This document shows, piece after piece, positions 8,298 to 16,480 of a stretch of 40,985 bases of DNA. Under the pieces are notes generated by a model. It made no database searches. It worked only from the letters and a program-made list of their open reading frames with translations, and was not told where the DNA came from. A program made the position numbers and the translations under genes. This stretch comes from an uncultured Opitutaceae bacterium (GTDB taxonomy: Bacteria > Verrucomicrobiota > Verrucomicrobiia > Opitutales > Opitutaceae): positions 1 through 40,985 of the forward strand of contig CALFXL010000007.1 in assembly GCA_937958045.1 (NCBI GenBank), in the 5' to 3' direction. Positions within the stretch are counted from its first letter, which is position 1, and the number at the start of each line of letters is the position of its first letter.

Positions 8298-9396
8298 GTT
8301 CGGTCTGCGCGGTGGTGAGCAGCTGCTCAAACAACGAAAGATATTTTTCCGCCTGCCGTTTCGGCATGAAATGCGCGGTGGCGTATGCGCGAACTTGGGC
8401 TGAGAGTTCGGCACGATGCGCGTCGTCTTCGAGCAACGGTTTGAGCGCATCGAGAAATGCGCGTTGATCGCCTGCAGGCACGACGATGCCGCCGCATTCG
8501 GCGACGCCGCTGATTTCATAAGCGACCGAGGGAAGTCCGTGCGCGTGCGCTTCAACGAGGAAGTTGGAGAGCGATTCGCTTTTCGACGTCAGCACGCCGA
8601 TGTCGGCCGCGTGATAAAGCGGGCGGGGATCGGTCTGAAAACCGGTGAATTTCACGCGGTCGCCGAGGTTGAGCGACGAGACGAGCGCCTGGCACTCCGC
8701 GAGCGCGGTGCCTTCGCCGGCGAGCCAAAGTTGCCAGTCGCGATCGCGCGGGAGCTGCGCCGCGAGCTCGATGAGTTCGCGTTGATTTTTCTCCGGACGA
8801 AACATCGCGACGCTGAGAAGCACGCGGGTGTTTTCACTCACACCAAAACGCGCGCGCAATTTTGCGCGATCGTCGGCCACGATCGCGGGATCGTTGTTCG
8901 GTTCGAAAACCAGCGAGTTGTGGATGACGCTGATCCGCTCCGGCGACAGCGCGTAGTTTTCGATGAGGACTTTTTTGGAAACCTCGCTGTTGGCGACGAC
9001 CTGATGCGCGAGATGCAGGGAATCCACAAACATCGACGGCAAGAGTTTGCCCGTGCGCATGGTGCACACGAGCACGCTGCGAGGAAGTTTCGCGGACATC
9101 ATCCGCTGTACAGAACCGGCGTGGCAGTTGGCCATGCGGCCCATGCAGAGAATGACGTCGGGAGCGAACTGACAGACGTTTTTATGAAGGCCCGGCGCAA
9201 ACCAATCGAAATGCAGATCGAACGGTTGCAGCACGATGCGCGGCAGATCCGACGCGCTCCCGGCGAGAGTACCGCCAGGTCGAAAAGTCAGCAGCGCTGC
9301 GTCGTGCCCGGCTTCGCGAAAAGCACGCGTGAGAAAGATCGATTGGCGCTCGGTGCCGCCGCTACGGAGGTAGTCTTGGATGACGAGAATTTTCAT
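8293..9396 (-). CDS. Glycosyltransferase, group 1 (GT4-like)
   Basis: A 367-residue GT-B fold glycosyltransferase. The N-terminal half has the acceptor-side start IQDYLRSGGTERQSIFLTRAF, including the loop GGTERQ. The C-terminal half begins at about VLLSVAMFRPEKNQRELI and contains the donor-site motif E-x7-E in ESLSNFLVE, then GLPSVAYEISGVAE and GGIVVPAGD. It should transfer a sugar from a nucleotide-sugar to a cell-surface glycan or lipid; neither can be named from sequence. It stands alone: the neighbours are exbD (convergent) and the membrane protein gene at 9435 (divergent, 38 nt between starts). Confidence 0.9.
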   Translation of the reverse strand: MKILVIQDYLRSGGTERQSIFLTRAFREAGHDAALLTFRPGGTLAGSASDLPRIVLQPFDLHFDWFAPGLHKNVCQFAPDVILCMGRMANCHAGSVQRMMSAKLPRSVLVCTMRTGKLLPSMFVDSLHLAHQVVANSEVSKKVLIENYALSPERISVIHNSLVFEPNNDPAIVADDRAKLRARFGVSENTRVLLSVAMFRPEKNQRELIELAAQLPRDRDWQLWLAGEGTALAECQALVSSLNLGDRVKFTGFQTDPRPLYHAADIGVLTSKSESLSNFLVEAHAHGLPSVAYEISGVAECGGIVVPAGDQRAFLDALKPLLEDDAHRAELSAQVRAYATAHFMPKRQAEKYLSLFEQLLTTAQTEQ

Positions 9397-9434
9397 TGCG
9401 CGAGAAACCAGCGGGCGGACAGTGGACGCACTTG

Positions 9435-9905
9435 ATGAATCATCCCCTCGTGCAACTTTTGCTGCGTTGGTTGGTGCTCGCCGTCGGCGTGACCATCGCG
9501 ACCAAGGTCATCAACGGCATTCATTGCGACAGCCGCGAGACGTTGCTGGTCGTGGTGCTGTTGTTGAGCTTCCTCAACGCGATCTTGAAGCCGCTGCTGA
9601 TGCTGATGGCTTTGCCGTTCATCGTGATGACCATGGGTCTCGGGGTGGTGTTGATCAACGCCTTGTTGTTCTCACTGGTCGGGAAATTGGTGGATGGATT
9701 CTATATCGATGGTTTCTGGTCGGCGATCGGCGGTGCGATCGTGGTGAGCCTCACGGGATTGGTCGCTAATTTCATGCTCGGTGGAAATCGCCCGCGCGGA
9801 CCGCGTCCTCCGATGGGCGGCGGTGGCGGATGGCAGATGCCGCGTCAGGCGCCTCCACCACGCAATCGCACGCCTGACGGGCGCGGCGACGTGATTGATA
9901 TCTAA
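9435..9905 (+). CDS. Small membrane protein, phage-holin-4-like (PF04020 type)
   Basis: A 156-residue integral membrane protein with about four hydrophobic segments (about 8-25, 35-55, 62-85 and 95-115). The pattern LLLSFLNAILKPLLMLMALPF followed by GLGVVLINALLFSLVGKLVDGFYIDGFWSAIGGA is typical of the bacterial family named after mycobacteriophage holins. Most members sit on chromosomes away from prophages and have no proven function; no other phage gene is near. The C-terminus (about 117-156) is a hydrophilic Gly/Pro/Arg-rich tail (RPRGPRPPMGGGGG). ATG at 9435 gives the family N-terminus; a start 13 codons upstream is possible but abuts the divergent gene. Confidence 0.8.
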   Translation: MNHPLVQLLLRWLVLAVGVTIATKVINGIHCDSRETLLVVVLLLSFLNAILKPLLMLMALPFIVMTMGLGVVLINALLFSLVGKLVDGFYIDGFWSAIGGAIVVSLTGLVANFMLGGNRPRGPRPPMGGGGGWQMPRQAPPPRNRTPDGRGDVIDI

Positions 9906-10027
9906 TAGCGCCCAATAAGCCGCATTTCGCCGCCGAAAACGCGGGCCCCCGCGTGCGGATTTCCGTTTGACCGGGCCGGGCAGTGGCGCGACGGTTGGAC
10001 CTTCGTCCGTTATCAATTCTTCCCATC

Positions 10028-11425
10028 ATGGCTGAAACCACTGAATACGACCTCATTGTTATTGGCGGCGGTCCCGCGGGCTACGCGGGCGCGATCCGTG
10101 CCGGACAACTCGGCAAAAAGGTCGCCTGCATCGAAATGGAGCGCGCCGGCGGCACGTGCCTGAACTGGGGTTGCATCCCGACGAAGGCTTTGCTGAAGAG
10201 CGCGGACCTCTATCAGAAGATCAAAAAATCCGAAGCGTTCGGGATCAGCGTGAAGGATGTATCCTTCGACTTCGCGAGAGTCATGGAGCGCTCGCGCGGT
10301 GTCGCTGGCCAGATGGCCAAGGGCGTGGAATTTCTCTTCAAGAAAAACAAGGTCGACTACATCGTCGGCAAGGCGCAGGTCAGCGCTCCCGGCATGGTTT
10401 CGATCACCGAGGGCGAACACAAAGGAAAGTTTTTCAAAACGAAAAACATCCTCATCGCCACCGGCTGCAAGATGCGCCGCATCCCCGGTCTCGAATACGA
10501 TGGCGTGCGCGTGATGACTTCGCGTGAAGCCCTGGCCAACACCAAGCTGCCGAAGTCCGTCATCATCGTCGGCGCCGGTGCGATCGGTGTGGAATTCGCT
10601 TATTTCTACAATGCCTTCGGCGTAAAGGTGACGCTTGTCGAAATGCTGCCGCAGATCCTGCCGGTCGAAGACGAAGATGTGGCCAAGACGCTGCAACGCT
10701 CGCTCGAAAAGCAGGGCATCACGATCCACGTCGACACGAAGTGCGAAAACTTCCGCATCGGCAAAGACAGCGTGAAAGTCGATCTCCTCAAGGGCGACCA
10801 GAAGACCGAAGTCGAAGCCGAAGTGTTGCTCTCCGCCATCGGCGTTGTCGCCAATATCGACGGCTTGCTCGCGGGCAATGTGAAGCCCGAGCTCGATCGC
10901 AACTTCCTCAAAGTCGGCGACGATTATCAGACGTCGATCAAAGGCATCTACGCCGCCGGCGACATCATCGGACCGCCGTGGCTCGCGCACGTCGCGACCT
11001 TCGAGGCTGTCAGCGCCGTCAACGGCATGTTTGGCCACGGTGCGCCCAAACGCGTCCAGAAATTCCCCGGCTGCACTTACTGCCAGCCGCAGGTTTCAAG
11101 CACCGGCATCACCGAAAAGACCGCGAAGGAAAAGGGTCTCAATTACAAGGTGGGCAAGTTCCCGTTCACCGCGTCCGGCAAGGCCGTCGCTTCGGCAGAC
11201 AGCGAAGGTTTCGTGAAGGTCATCACCGACGCGAAGACCGGCGAAATCTACGGCGCGCACATCATCGGTTCGGAAGCGACCGAGCTCATCGCCGAGTATG
11301 GACTCGCCATCGAGTTGGAAGCCACGGTGGAAGAAATCCACCAGACGATCCACGCGCACCCGACGCTGAGCGAAGCGTTGATGGAAGCGGCCGCCGCCTC
11401 GCTGGGCGAAGCGATTCACATCTAA
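10028..11425 (+). CDS. lpdA: Dihydrolipoyl dehydrogenase (E3)
   Basis: FAD enzyme that reoxidises dihydrolipoamide in 2-oxo acid dehydrogenase complexes or the glycine cleavage system, reducing NAD+. The 465 residues hold the N-terminal FAD motif VIGGGPAGYAGAI, the redox disulfide GGTCLNWGCIPTKAL, the NAD-binding VGAGAIGVEFAYF, the second FAD motif IYAAGDIIG, and the C-terminal catalytic HAHPTLSEA. ATG at 10028 was chosen over one 15 codons upstream because it gives the standard E3 start. No E1 or E2 gene is adjacent, so the parent complex is unknown. It ends at a strong intrinsic terminator about 50 nt downstream. Confidence 0.95.
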   Translation: MAETTEYDLIVIGGGPAGYAGAIRAGQLGKKVACIEMERAGGTCLNWGCIPTKALLKSADLYQKIKKSEAFGISVKDVSFDFARVMERSRGVAGQMAKGVEFLFKKNKVDYIVGKAQVSAPGMVSITEGEHKGKFFKTKNILIATGCKMRRIPGLEYDGVRVMTSREALANTKLPKSVIIVGAGAIGVEFAYFYNAFGVKVTLVEMLPQILPVEDEDVAKTLQRSLEKQGITIHVDTKCENFRIGKDSVKVDLLKGDQKTEVEAEVLLSAIGVVANIDGLLAGNVKPELDRNFLKVGDDYQTSIKGIYAAGDIIGPPWLAHVATFEAVSAVNGMFGHGAPKRVQKFPGCTYCQPQVSSTGITEKTAKEKGLNYKVGKFPFTASGKAVASADSEGFVKVITDAKTGEIYGAHIIGSEATELIAEYGLAIELEATVEEIHQTIHAHPTLSEALMEAAAASLGEAIHI

Positions 11426-11471
11426 GCTGCGATCTTTCCCGCGACTCGATCGCGAGAGAATCTTTGCGAAC

Positions 11472-11499
11472 AACGGCCGGAATTCTCCGGCCGTTTTTT
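11472..11499 (+). terminator. Intrinsic terminator of lpdA
   Basis: Perfect 10-bp stem AACGGCCGGA (11472-11481) and TCCGGCCGTT (11486-11495), with loop ATTC, followed by an unbroken T-run to 11499. This is the cleanest rho-independent terminator in the window for a plus-strand transcript. Confidence 0.93.
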
Positions 11500-11605
11500 A
11501 TTTCTCTCGGGCATTTCAAAAGGATGGCAGCCGTGGTGCGTGAGCCTGCGGCGATGGCGTGGGTTGGCCGAACCGTCCCGGCGCGCCGGTTTTCGATCCC
11601 GTTCT

Positions 11606-11649
11606 AAACCACTGAGAGGCACTGAAGCTCACTGATACACACGGATGAA
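11606..11649. repeat. CACTGAG-type unit tract
   Basis: Tandem degenerate units AACCACTGAG, GCACTGAAG, CTCACTGAT and ACACACGGATG. It resembles one arm of the inverted repeats at 1208 and 23732, but I find no clear opposite arm nearby, so it may be a decayed or half element. Confidence 0.6.
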
Positions 11650-11785
11650 GGAGCTGGTGCAGGCTTGGTCATCTCAAACCAATCTGAACGGCTTGCTTGG
11701 TTCTCTCGTTACCTTCTGAGAACTGAGTTTCTTAAGTTGAATAGGCCGCTCGGAGCGTCGGACTCTGGCCGGCTCTTTTAGGAGG

Positions 11786-11811
11786 TTGCCGGCGGGCCGC
11801 CGGCGCTCCCT
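11786..11811. repeat. GC-rich dispersed near-palindrome, copy 1
   Basis: A 26-nt segment whose exact reverse complement lies at 20979-21004. Its core GCCGGCGGGCCGCCGGC (11788-11804) is a near-perfect palindrome, able to fold in RNA or single-stranded DNA of either strand. The sequence before it (GGAGG) is also similar at the other copy (CCTCC on its opposite strand). Confidence 0.85.
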
Positions 11812-11856
11812 TTGCATGACCTTTCTCGCTCGCAACTGCGGCTTGTTTGGAGCCGC

Positions 11857-12567
11857 TCAAAGCTCGGCGAAGCGGGCGATAATGTTGGTTTGGTCCTCGG
11901 ACCACGCGGCCATTTCGGTCGCGACGACTTTCGAGTCCTGGCCGGTGTCATCGATTTCTTCCGCGCAGGCTTCGACGTAATCGATCATCACGTTGCGCGT
12001 GAACTCGGGATGAAACTGCACGCCCCAGACATTGGGCGCGAATCGCACCGCTTGATGTGGATCGCGTATCCCCGAACCCAATACACGCGCGTCTTTCGGA
12101 AGCTCCAGGATCGTTTGCCAATGAATGACGGCGACGCGTTGGCGCGGATCGCACGCAGCGAACAGCGGATCGTCGCTCGCGATGAGCGTCACGTCGGTCA
12201 CGCCGATTTCTGGACCGCCGGGAAGCGGTCCGACTTTTCCGCCGAGCACATGACCGAGCATCTGATGACCGTAACAAAGCCCGAGTACAGGACGACGCTC
12301 GGCGAGTACGCGTTCGAGCCATCGAAACGCAGCGAGATCGGTTGGCGAGGGATCCGTCACCATCGAAGAGGATCCGGTGATGATGAGACGCTCCACGCTC
12401 TCAGGCCCGGGCAACACACCGGTGGCAGGATCGATGATGTTCGCGGAAGGTTGCAGAGCGGGCGGAAGTTTTCGGCGGACCATGTCCACGTAGTCGCCGT
12501 ACTTCGCGAGCAACTCCGGTTCGGCGAAGCCCATTTTCAGGATGGAGACAGTGGAAGATCTAGGCAT
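11857..12567 (-). CDS. Class I glutamine amidotransferase-like protein
   Basis: A 236-residue stand-alone amidotransferase domain. The nucleophile Cys98 sits in GLCYGHQM and the partner dyad His186/Glu188 in VQFHPEF, so the full triad is present and glutamine hydrolysis is plausible. The partner or acceptor is unknown; similar single-domain proteins are annotated as GMP-synthase-like or act on gamma-glutamyl compounds. ATG at 12567 was chosen because the open frame upstream (25 codons) does not resemble the family and a candidate promoter overlaps it. It is the last gene of a minus-strand run, 119 nt after the HD-domain gene. Confidence 0.87.
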   Translation of the reverse strand: MPRSSTVSILKMGFAEPELLAKYGDYVDMVRRKLPPALQPSANIIDPATGVLPGPESVERLIITGSSSMVTDPSPTDLAAFRWLERVLAERRPVLGLCYGHQMLGHVLGGKVGPLPGGPEIGVTDVTLIASDDPLFAACDPRQRVAVIHWQTILELPKDARVLGSGIRDPHQAVRFAPNVWGVQFHPEFTRNVMIDYVEACAEEIDDTGQDSKVVATEMAAWSEDQTNIIARFAEL

Positions 12568-12614
12568 GTGAATCGAAACCGGGCGCGTATCGCAGGAATT
12601 GTGCCCGCGACCCG

Positions 12615-12642
12615 ATAGTAACATGCATCTCCATTTGAGCAA
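12615..12642 (-). promoter_or_regulatory. Possible promoter of the amidotransferase gene
   Basis: On the minus strand, TTGCTC (12642-12637) and TACTAT (12620-12615) are 16 nt apart, in a locally AT-richer patch 47 nt before the chosen start. The match to the sigma-70 consensus is moderate (3/6 and 4/6), so this is tentative. Confidence 0.35.
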
Positions 12643-12686
12643 AACGTGCGGTTTCAGCGCTGCACACTCATGCGAGTGCGGCGCGC

Positions 12687-13676
12687 TTACTCGCTGATTT
12701 TTCTGACGAGCAGCGGCGAGTTGAGGCCGGGGAGACGTTCGGAGAATTCGTCGGTGTCGGTCGCCTGACGCAGGGCGCGTTGGACCATCCCCATCTTGGC
12801 GTCGAGGTTATCCACCATCGAAACGAAAACCGCCTCCGGTGTCGCGGCCCAGACGGCGGCGCCCCACGCGGGATCGCCTTGGTGGCTGAGCACGATGTGT
12901 TCGAGACGTTCGAGACGATCGGGATCGAGTCGGGCTTTGAGTCCGTGTTTGCGCACGAGTTGATAGCCGAGCACGACGTGGCCTTGGAGAATGCCGCGGC
13001 GGCTGCGGCGCGCGGCGAGGGCGCCTTCGTATTCGATCGTTTTGCCTGTATCGTGGAGGAGGATGCCGGCGAGCACGAGCGATGTATCCACTTCTGGATA
13101 CAAAGGTAGAAGCGCTTTGGCGGCGCGCGCCATGCGCAACGTGTGTTCGAGCAATCCGTGCCGGTACGCGTGGTGCATGGCGACCGCGGCAGGAGCGGTG
13201 CGGAAAGTGTCGCCGATCTCTTCGAAGACGCCGCGCACTGTCATGCGCAGTTCATCGTGCGGGATGGAGTCGAGGATCGCGTTGAGTTCGTTCCACATCG
13301 ATTCCGCGTCCTCCGGAGCGACTTCGACGAGGTTTTCCACAAGACCCGGCGCGGCGAGTTCTTCCTCGGTGAGCGCGGAGATGCGGACGATCTTTGGCGA
13401 GAGGCGCCCGTTGAAATAATCGAGTTTGCCCTCGACGCGCACGGGCGCGCCCTCGGGAAGCGACTTGGTCGCTTCGAACTGCGGGTGATCGCCGAAGAGA
13501 TTGGTGGTGAAATTACCGGTGCGGTCTCCGAGCTCGAGGCTGAGGAAGGGGTTGCCGTTGGCGGCGGTCTTGGTGGTGACCTTGCGAAGAAGCAGGATGC
13601 TGGCGAACGGTCGGCCGGTGCCGATCTCGATGGCTTTCAGATCGCGGACGGTGGCGAGGGGCGTGGGATCTGGCAT
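12687..13676 (-). CDS. HD-domain protein with N-terminal OB fold (YhaM-like 3'-5' exoribonuclease)
   Basis: A 329-residue protein. Residues about 10-105 look like an OB-fold nucleic-acid-binding domain (LSLELGDRTGNFTTNLFGD, then PVRVEGKLDYFNGRLSPKI). Residues about 165-300 are an HD phosphohydrolase domain: HHAYRHGLLEHTL (168-180), metal-binding His208/Asp209 in LLHDTGK, GHVVLGYQLV, and IVLSHQG. This order matches the YhaM/CBF1 family, which trims RNA or single-stranded DNA from the 3' end in a metal-dependent manner. It is the sixth gene of the minus-strand run starting at pyrF, 71 nt after the isochorismatase-fold gene. Confidence 0.88.
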   Translation of the reverse strand: MPDPTPLATVRDLKAIEIGTGRPFASILLLRKVTTKTAANGNPFLSLELGDRTGNFTTNLFGDHPQFEATKSLPEGAPVRVEGKLDYFNGRLSPKIVRISALTEEELAAPGLVENLVEVAPEDAESMWNELNAILDSIPHDELRMTVRGVFEEIGDTFRTAPAAVAMHHAYRHGLLEHTLRMARAAKALLPLYPEVDTSLVLAGILLHDTGKTIEYEGALAARRSRRGILQGHVVLGYQLVRKHGLKARLDPDRLERLEHIVLSHQGDPAWGAAVWAATPEAVFVSMVDNLDAKMGMVQRALRQATDTDEFSERLPGLNSPLLVRKISE

Positions 13677-13747
13677 GGAGAGAGAAGGGTGAAGTTGGAA
13701 GAGGCGAACGTAGAGCGGCGACCGCAGGCCCGTCTACGCGGAGAGTG

Positions 13748-14311
13748 TCAGTCGTATTTTTTGACGGCGTTGTTGAAAGCCTTGAACGACGGATGCTGGG
13801 CGCCGCCGAGGATGGCGTAGAAAATCGTCTCCGACGGCAGCACGTAAGCGCCGGCGCGTGCAAGCGCTCGCAGACAAGGTTCGTCGTCTTCGGGTCGACG
13901 TCCGCCGATGGCGTCGGAGAGAAGCGTGACTTGAAACTCCTGTGCCAGCGCATCGATCGCGGTTTGATAAACGCAGATGGGCGTCTCGATGCCGCAGAGA
14001 ATGAGGTGCTCGATCTTGCGCGCGCGAAGAGCTTCGCGAATGCCGTCGTCGGCCAGGGCGGAGAATGTCGATTTGCCGAATTGGGGCGTCTTCTTCGGCG
14101 CGAGTTTCAGCAGTTCAGGCAAAGTGCCGCCGAGCTTTTGCGGGACTTGCTCGGTGAACGCGATGGCGACGTCGAGCGTGCGTGCGGCTTCGATGGCGAA
14201 GCTGGTGCGTTTCACGATGCGGTCAGCGTCTCCAATTTCTTTGAGAAAGATCGGCTGCAAATCGACGCAGAGCAGAAGTGCGCCGGAGGTGGATGAATCG
14301 GAATCGGACAT
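13748..14311 (-). CDS. Isochorismatase-fold cysteine hydrolase
   Basis: A 187-residue protein with the family triad: Asp17 in LLLCVDLQ, Lys80 in FGKSTFSA and nucleophile Cys113 in LCGIETPICVYQTAIDA, including the cis-peptide region before it. Family members cleave isochorismate, nicotinamide or similar amides; the substrate cannot be read here. It starts 26 nt after the oligopeptide-binding protein gene, so co-transcription is likely. An entry as a nicotinamidase would be overreach, as the usual metal-site pattern of that group is not obvious. Confidence 0.88.
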   Translation of the reverse strand: MSDSDSSTSGALLLCVDLQPIFLKEIGDADRIVKRTSFAIEAARTLDVAIAFTEQVPQKLGGTLPELLKLAPKKTPQFGKSTFSALADDGIREALRARKIEHLILCGIETPICVYQTAIDALAQEFQVTLLSDAIGGRRPEDDEPCLRALARAGAYVLPSETIFYAILGGAQHPSFKAFNNAVKKYD

Positions 14312-14337
14312 CGGAAGATGCGTGTGGTGAGCGCGGC

Positions 14338-15972
14338 TCAGTTTTCGAGATAAACGTGTTTGTACGGATGGTGATCGAGCGGCGTGGAATGCCAGCCTTT
14401 CACGGACGGATGCAGGAGGAAAACGTGCGCGTAGTGATAAATGGGAATGAACGGTGCGGCGTCGAGCAGCTGGGCTTCGGCTTGCTGCAGCAGTTTGTTG
14501 CGCGCGGCGGGATCGACCGTGCGTTCGGCGCGGAAAAGCAACTCATCGTAGTCGTTGCTCGACCAGCCGGTGAAGTTGTTGCGGCTGGAAGATGTCCAGA
14601 TGCTCAGAAACGAGAGCGGGTCGAGATAGTCCGGATTCCACGCGGAGCGGAGCAGCTGGAAACCGCCGGAGGCGCGATTGGCCTGAATCACCTTCCACTC
14701 CTGATTGACAAGGCGCACATCGAGTCCGAGTTCGCGGCGCCACATTTCCTGCGCAGCTTCGGCCACGGCGCGGTGGCTTTCGGACGTGTTGTAGAGAAGT
14801 TCGATGATCGGCGCGCCTTTGCCGGCGGGATAACCGGCCTCGGCGAGAAGTGCGCGGGCGGCCTCGGGATCGGTGGGTATCCACGCGGCGGATACGTAGC
14901 CGCCGATGCCTGGATGCGTGAACGCGCGCGCCGGTTCTTGCCCGCCGCGCAGGACGTTTTTGACGATGACTTCGCGGTCGAGCGCGAGCGCGAGCGCGCG
15001 ACGGACGCGACGATCGTTAAGGAAAGGCAGCGTGACGTTGATGCGATAAAACTCGGTGCCGAAAAACGGATCGATCCGCAGCATCTCGGGGTGATCGCGC
15101 CGATAGGCGTCGATTTTCGACGGGCTCAAAGACTCGGTGAGATGCAGCTGGCCCGCGCGGAAAGCGCGCTCCTCGACCTCGCGACTTTCGCTCGGGATGA
15201 AATGGATGGCATTGAGGCGAACCGTGGGGGCGTCCCAGTACGTGGCGGATTTTTTCACGACAATACGCTGGCCGGTTTTCCACTCGAAGAGATCGAACGG
15301 CCCGTTGCCGACGAAAGTGCCGGGGCGGGCCCACGTGTTATTTCGCGCGTAGGCGGGCCCGTGCTTTTCGATGCTGGGCAGATGCACGGGGAAAAACGCC
15401 GTGTGATTGAGCATCGAGAGGAAATGCGCGACGGGATGCGAAAGGGTGAGTCGCAACGTGCGCGGACCGAGCGCTTGCGCACCGACTTTGCTGAAGTCGT
15501 CGAGGTTGCCCTTGTGAAACGATTCCGCGTTTTGCAGCACGTACAGCATCGTGGCGCTTTGTGCTCCGAGCGATGGCGTGAGGATGCGGTGAAACGAATT
15601 CACGAAATCCTGCGCGGTGACGGGATCGCCATTGGACCACCTGGCGTTTTCGCGCAGATGAAAGGTGTATTGGAGCGCATCGGGAGAAATGTCCCAGCGC
15701 TCGGCGACACCGGGCACAGGTTCGAGCGTGACGGGATCTTCGGCGACGAGGCCCTCAAGCAGCGCGCTGAGGATCGTGTATTCAGTGAGACCAGTGGCGA
15801 GTTGCGGATCGAGTTCGCCGACTTCCGGGCCGATGCCGCGATACAGGACTTGTTCGCGTATGCCGCGCTCGACGGGTGTTTCACGTCGCCCGCAACCCGT
15901 GAGGGCGATGGCAACAAAACCAGCGAGAAGACAGGCGATGAGTGGCGAACGCGCGAAGCGGTAACGAGTCAT
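14338..15972 (-). CDS. Peptide/oligopeptide-binding lipoprotein of an ABC importer (SBP family 5)
   Basis: A 544-residue lipoprotein with a hydrophobic signal (about 9-24) and lipobox ALTGC. The mature part matches OppA/DppA-type proteins: PQLATGLTEYTILSALLEGL near the start, the family signature around YTFHLRENARWSNGDPVTAQDF, and the C-terminal lobe pattern WNPDYLDPLSFLSIW. It binds peptides or similar solutes outside the inner membrane. No permease or ATPase gene is in the window, so it is an orphan unless it shares a transporter encoded elsewhere. ATG at 15972 gives the signal peptide and a spacing of 8 nt after ispF, suggesting coupled translation. Confidence 0.92.
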   Translation of the reverse strand: MTRYRFARSPLIACLLAGFVAIALTGCGRRETPVERGIREQVLYRGIGPEVGELDPQLATGLTEYTILSALLEGLVAEDPVTLEPVPGVAERWDISPDALQYTFHLRENARWSNGDPVTAQDFVNSFHRILTPSLGAQSATMLYVLQNAESFHKGNLDDFSKVGAQALGPRTLRLTLSHPVAHFLSMLNHTAFFPVHLPSIEKHGPAYARNNTWARPGTFVGNGPFDLFEWKTGQRIVVKKSATYWDAPTVRLNAIHFIPSESREVEERAFRAGQLHLTESLSPSKIDAYRRDHPEMLRIDPFFGTEFYRINVTLPFLNDRRVRRALALALDREVIVKNVLRGGQEPARAFTHPGIGGYVSAAWIPTDPEAARALLAEAGYPAGKGAPIIELLYNTSESHRAVAEAAQEMWRRELGLDVRLVNQEWKVIQANRASGGFQLLRSAWNPDYLDPLSFLSIWTSSSRNNFTGWSSNDYDELLFRAERTVDPAARNKLLQQAEAQLLDAAPFIPIYHYAHVFLLHPSVKGWHSTPLDHHPYKHVYLEN

Positions 15973-15980
15973 GGATAAAA

Positions 15981-16463
15981 TCAAATGCGCTCGATGAGGC
16001 AGACCGCGTGCGCGGCGATGGCGAGGCCACGGCCGAGATCGCCGACTTGTTCGTTGGTGGTCGCCTTCAGGCCGATGCACTCAACGGGCAGCTCGGTCGA
16101 GGCGGCGAGCGCGGCTTTCATCTCGGCGAGCCGCGGTTGGATCTTGGGTTTCTCGGCGATGAGTGACGCGTCGATGTTGACGGGCCGCCAACCGCGTTCG
16201 CGCAGCGATGCGATCACGCGGCGGAGCAGAACTTGTGAGTCGATGTTTTTGAAAGCGGGATCGGTGTTTGGGAAAAAATGTCCGATGTCGGGCAGACCTG
16301 CGGCGCCGAGCAACGCATCGCAGATCGCGTGTGTGAGTGCGTCGGCGTCGGAGTGTCCATCGAGACCGTAGTCGGTGTCGAATTTCACGCCGCCGAGCAC
16401 AAGCGGACGTCCGGCAACAAGCCGGTGAATATCATAACCGTGACCGATGCGAATAGCGGGCAT
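15981..16463 (-). CDS. ispF: 2-C-methyl-D-erythritol 2,4-cyclodiphosphate synthase
   Basis: Fifth enzyme of the MEP isoprenoid pathway: closes the cyclodiphosphate with release of CMP. The 160-residue length is standard. Metal ligands are visible in IGHGYDIHRL (Asp and His at about 8 and 10) and in the GHSDADALTHAICDALLGA signature; DIGHFFPNTDPAFK follows. ATG at 16463 was chosen because the 31 upstream codons overlap ispD and are unlike the family. It lies 17 nt after ispD, which makes the substrate for the kinase IspE encoded at 18129. Confidence 0.97.
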   Translation of the reverse strand: MPAIRIGHGYDIHRLVAGRPLVLGGVKFDTDYGLDGHSDADALTHAICDALLGAAGLPDIGHFFPNTDPAFKNIDSQVLLRRVIASLRERGWRPVNIDASLIAEKPKIQPRLAEMKAALAASTELPVECIGLKATTNEQVGDLGRGLAIAAHAVCLIERI

Positions 16464-16480
16464 GAATAAAAATGTGGAAA

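Larger units (their letters stand above)
11426..11856. other. Non-coding convergent gap with terminator and repeats
   Basis: 431 nt between the stops of lpdA and the convergent amidotransferase gene. It holds the lpdA terminator (11472-11499), an isolated CACTGAG-type repeat tract (11606-11649) and one copy of the GC-rich near-palindrome (11786-11811). No ORF in it looks like a protein family, and I see no RNA gene. It is a typical intergenic repeat trap. Confidence 0.6.

Noticed and set aside
9435..9905. Prophage holin gene
   Set aside because: The family name is historical. No lysin or other phage gene is adjacent, and the neighbours are housekeeping genes.
9939..9954. GC-rich hairpin between the membrane protein and lpdA genes as a terminator
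   Set aside because: A 7-bp stem with a 2-nt loop and no T-run; too weak to call.
14278..15978. A 566-codon plus-strand reading frame opposite the SBP gene
   Set aside because: The minus-strand frame is a full SBP with lipobox. The plus-strand frame has no family features and is a codon-bias shadow.
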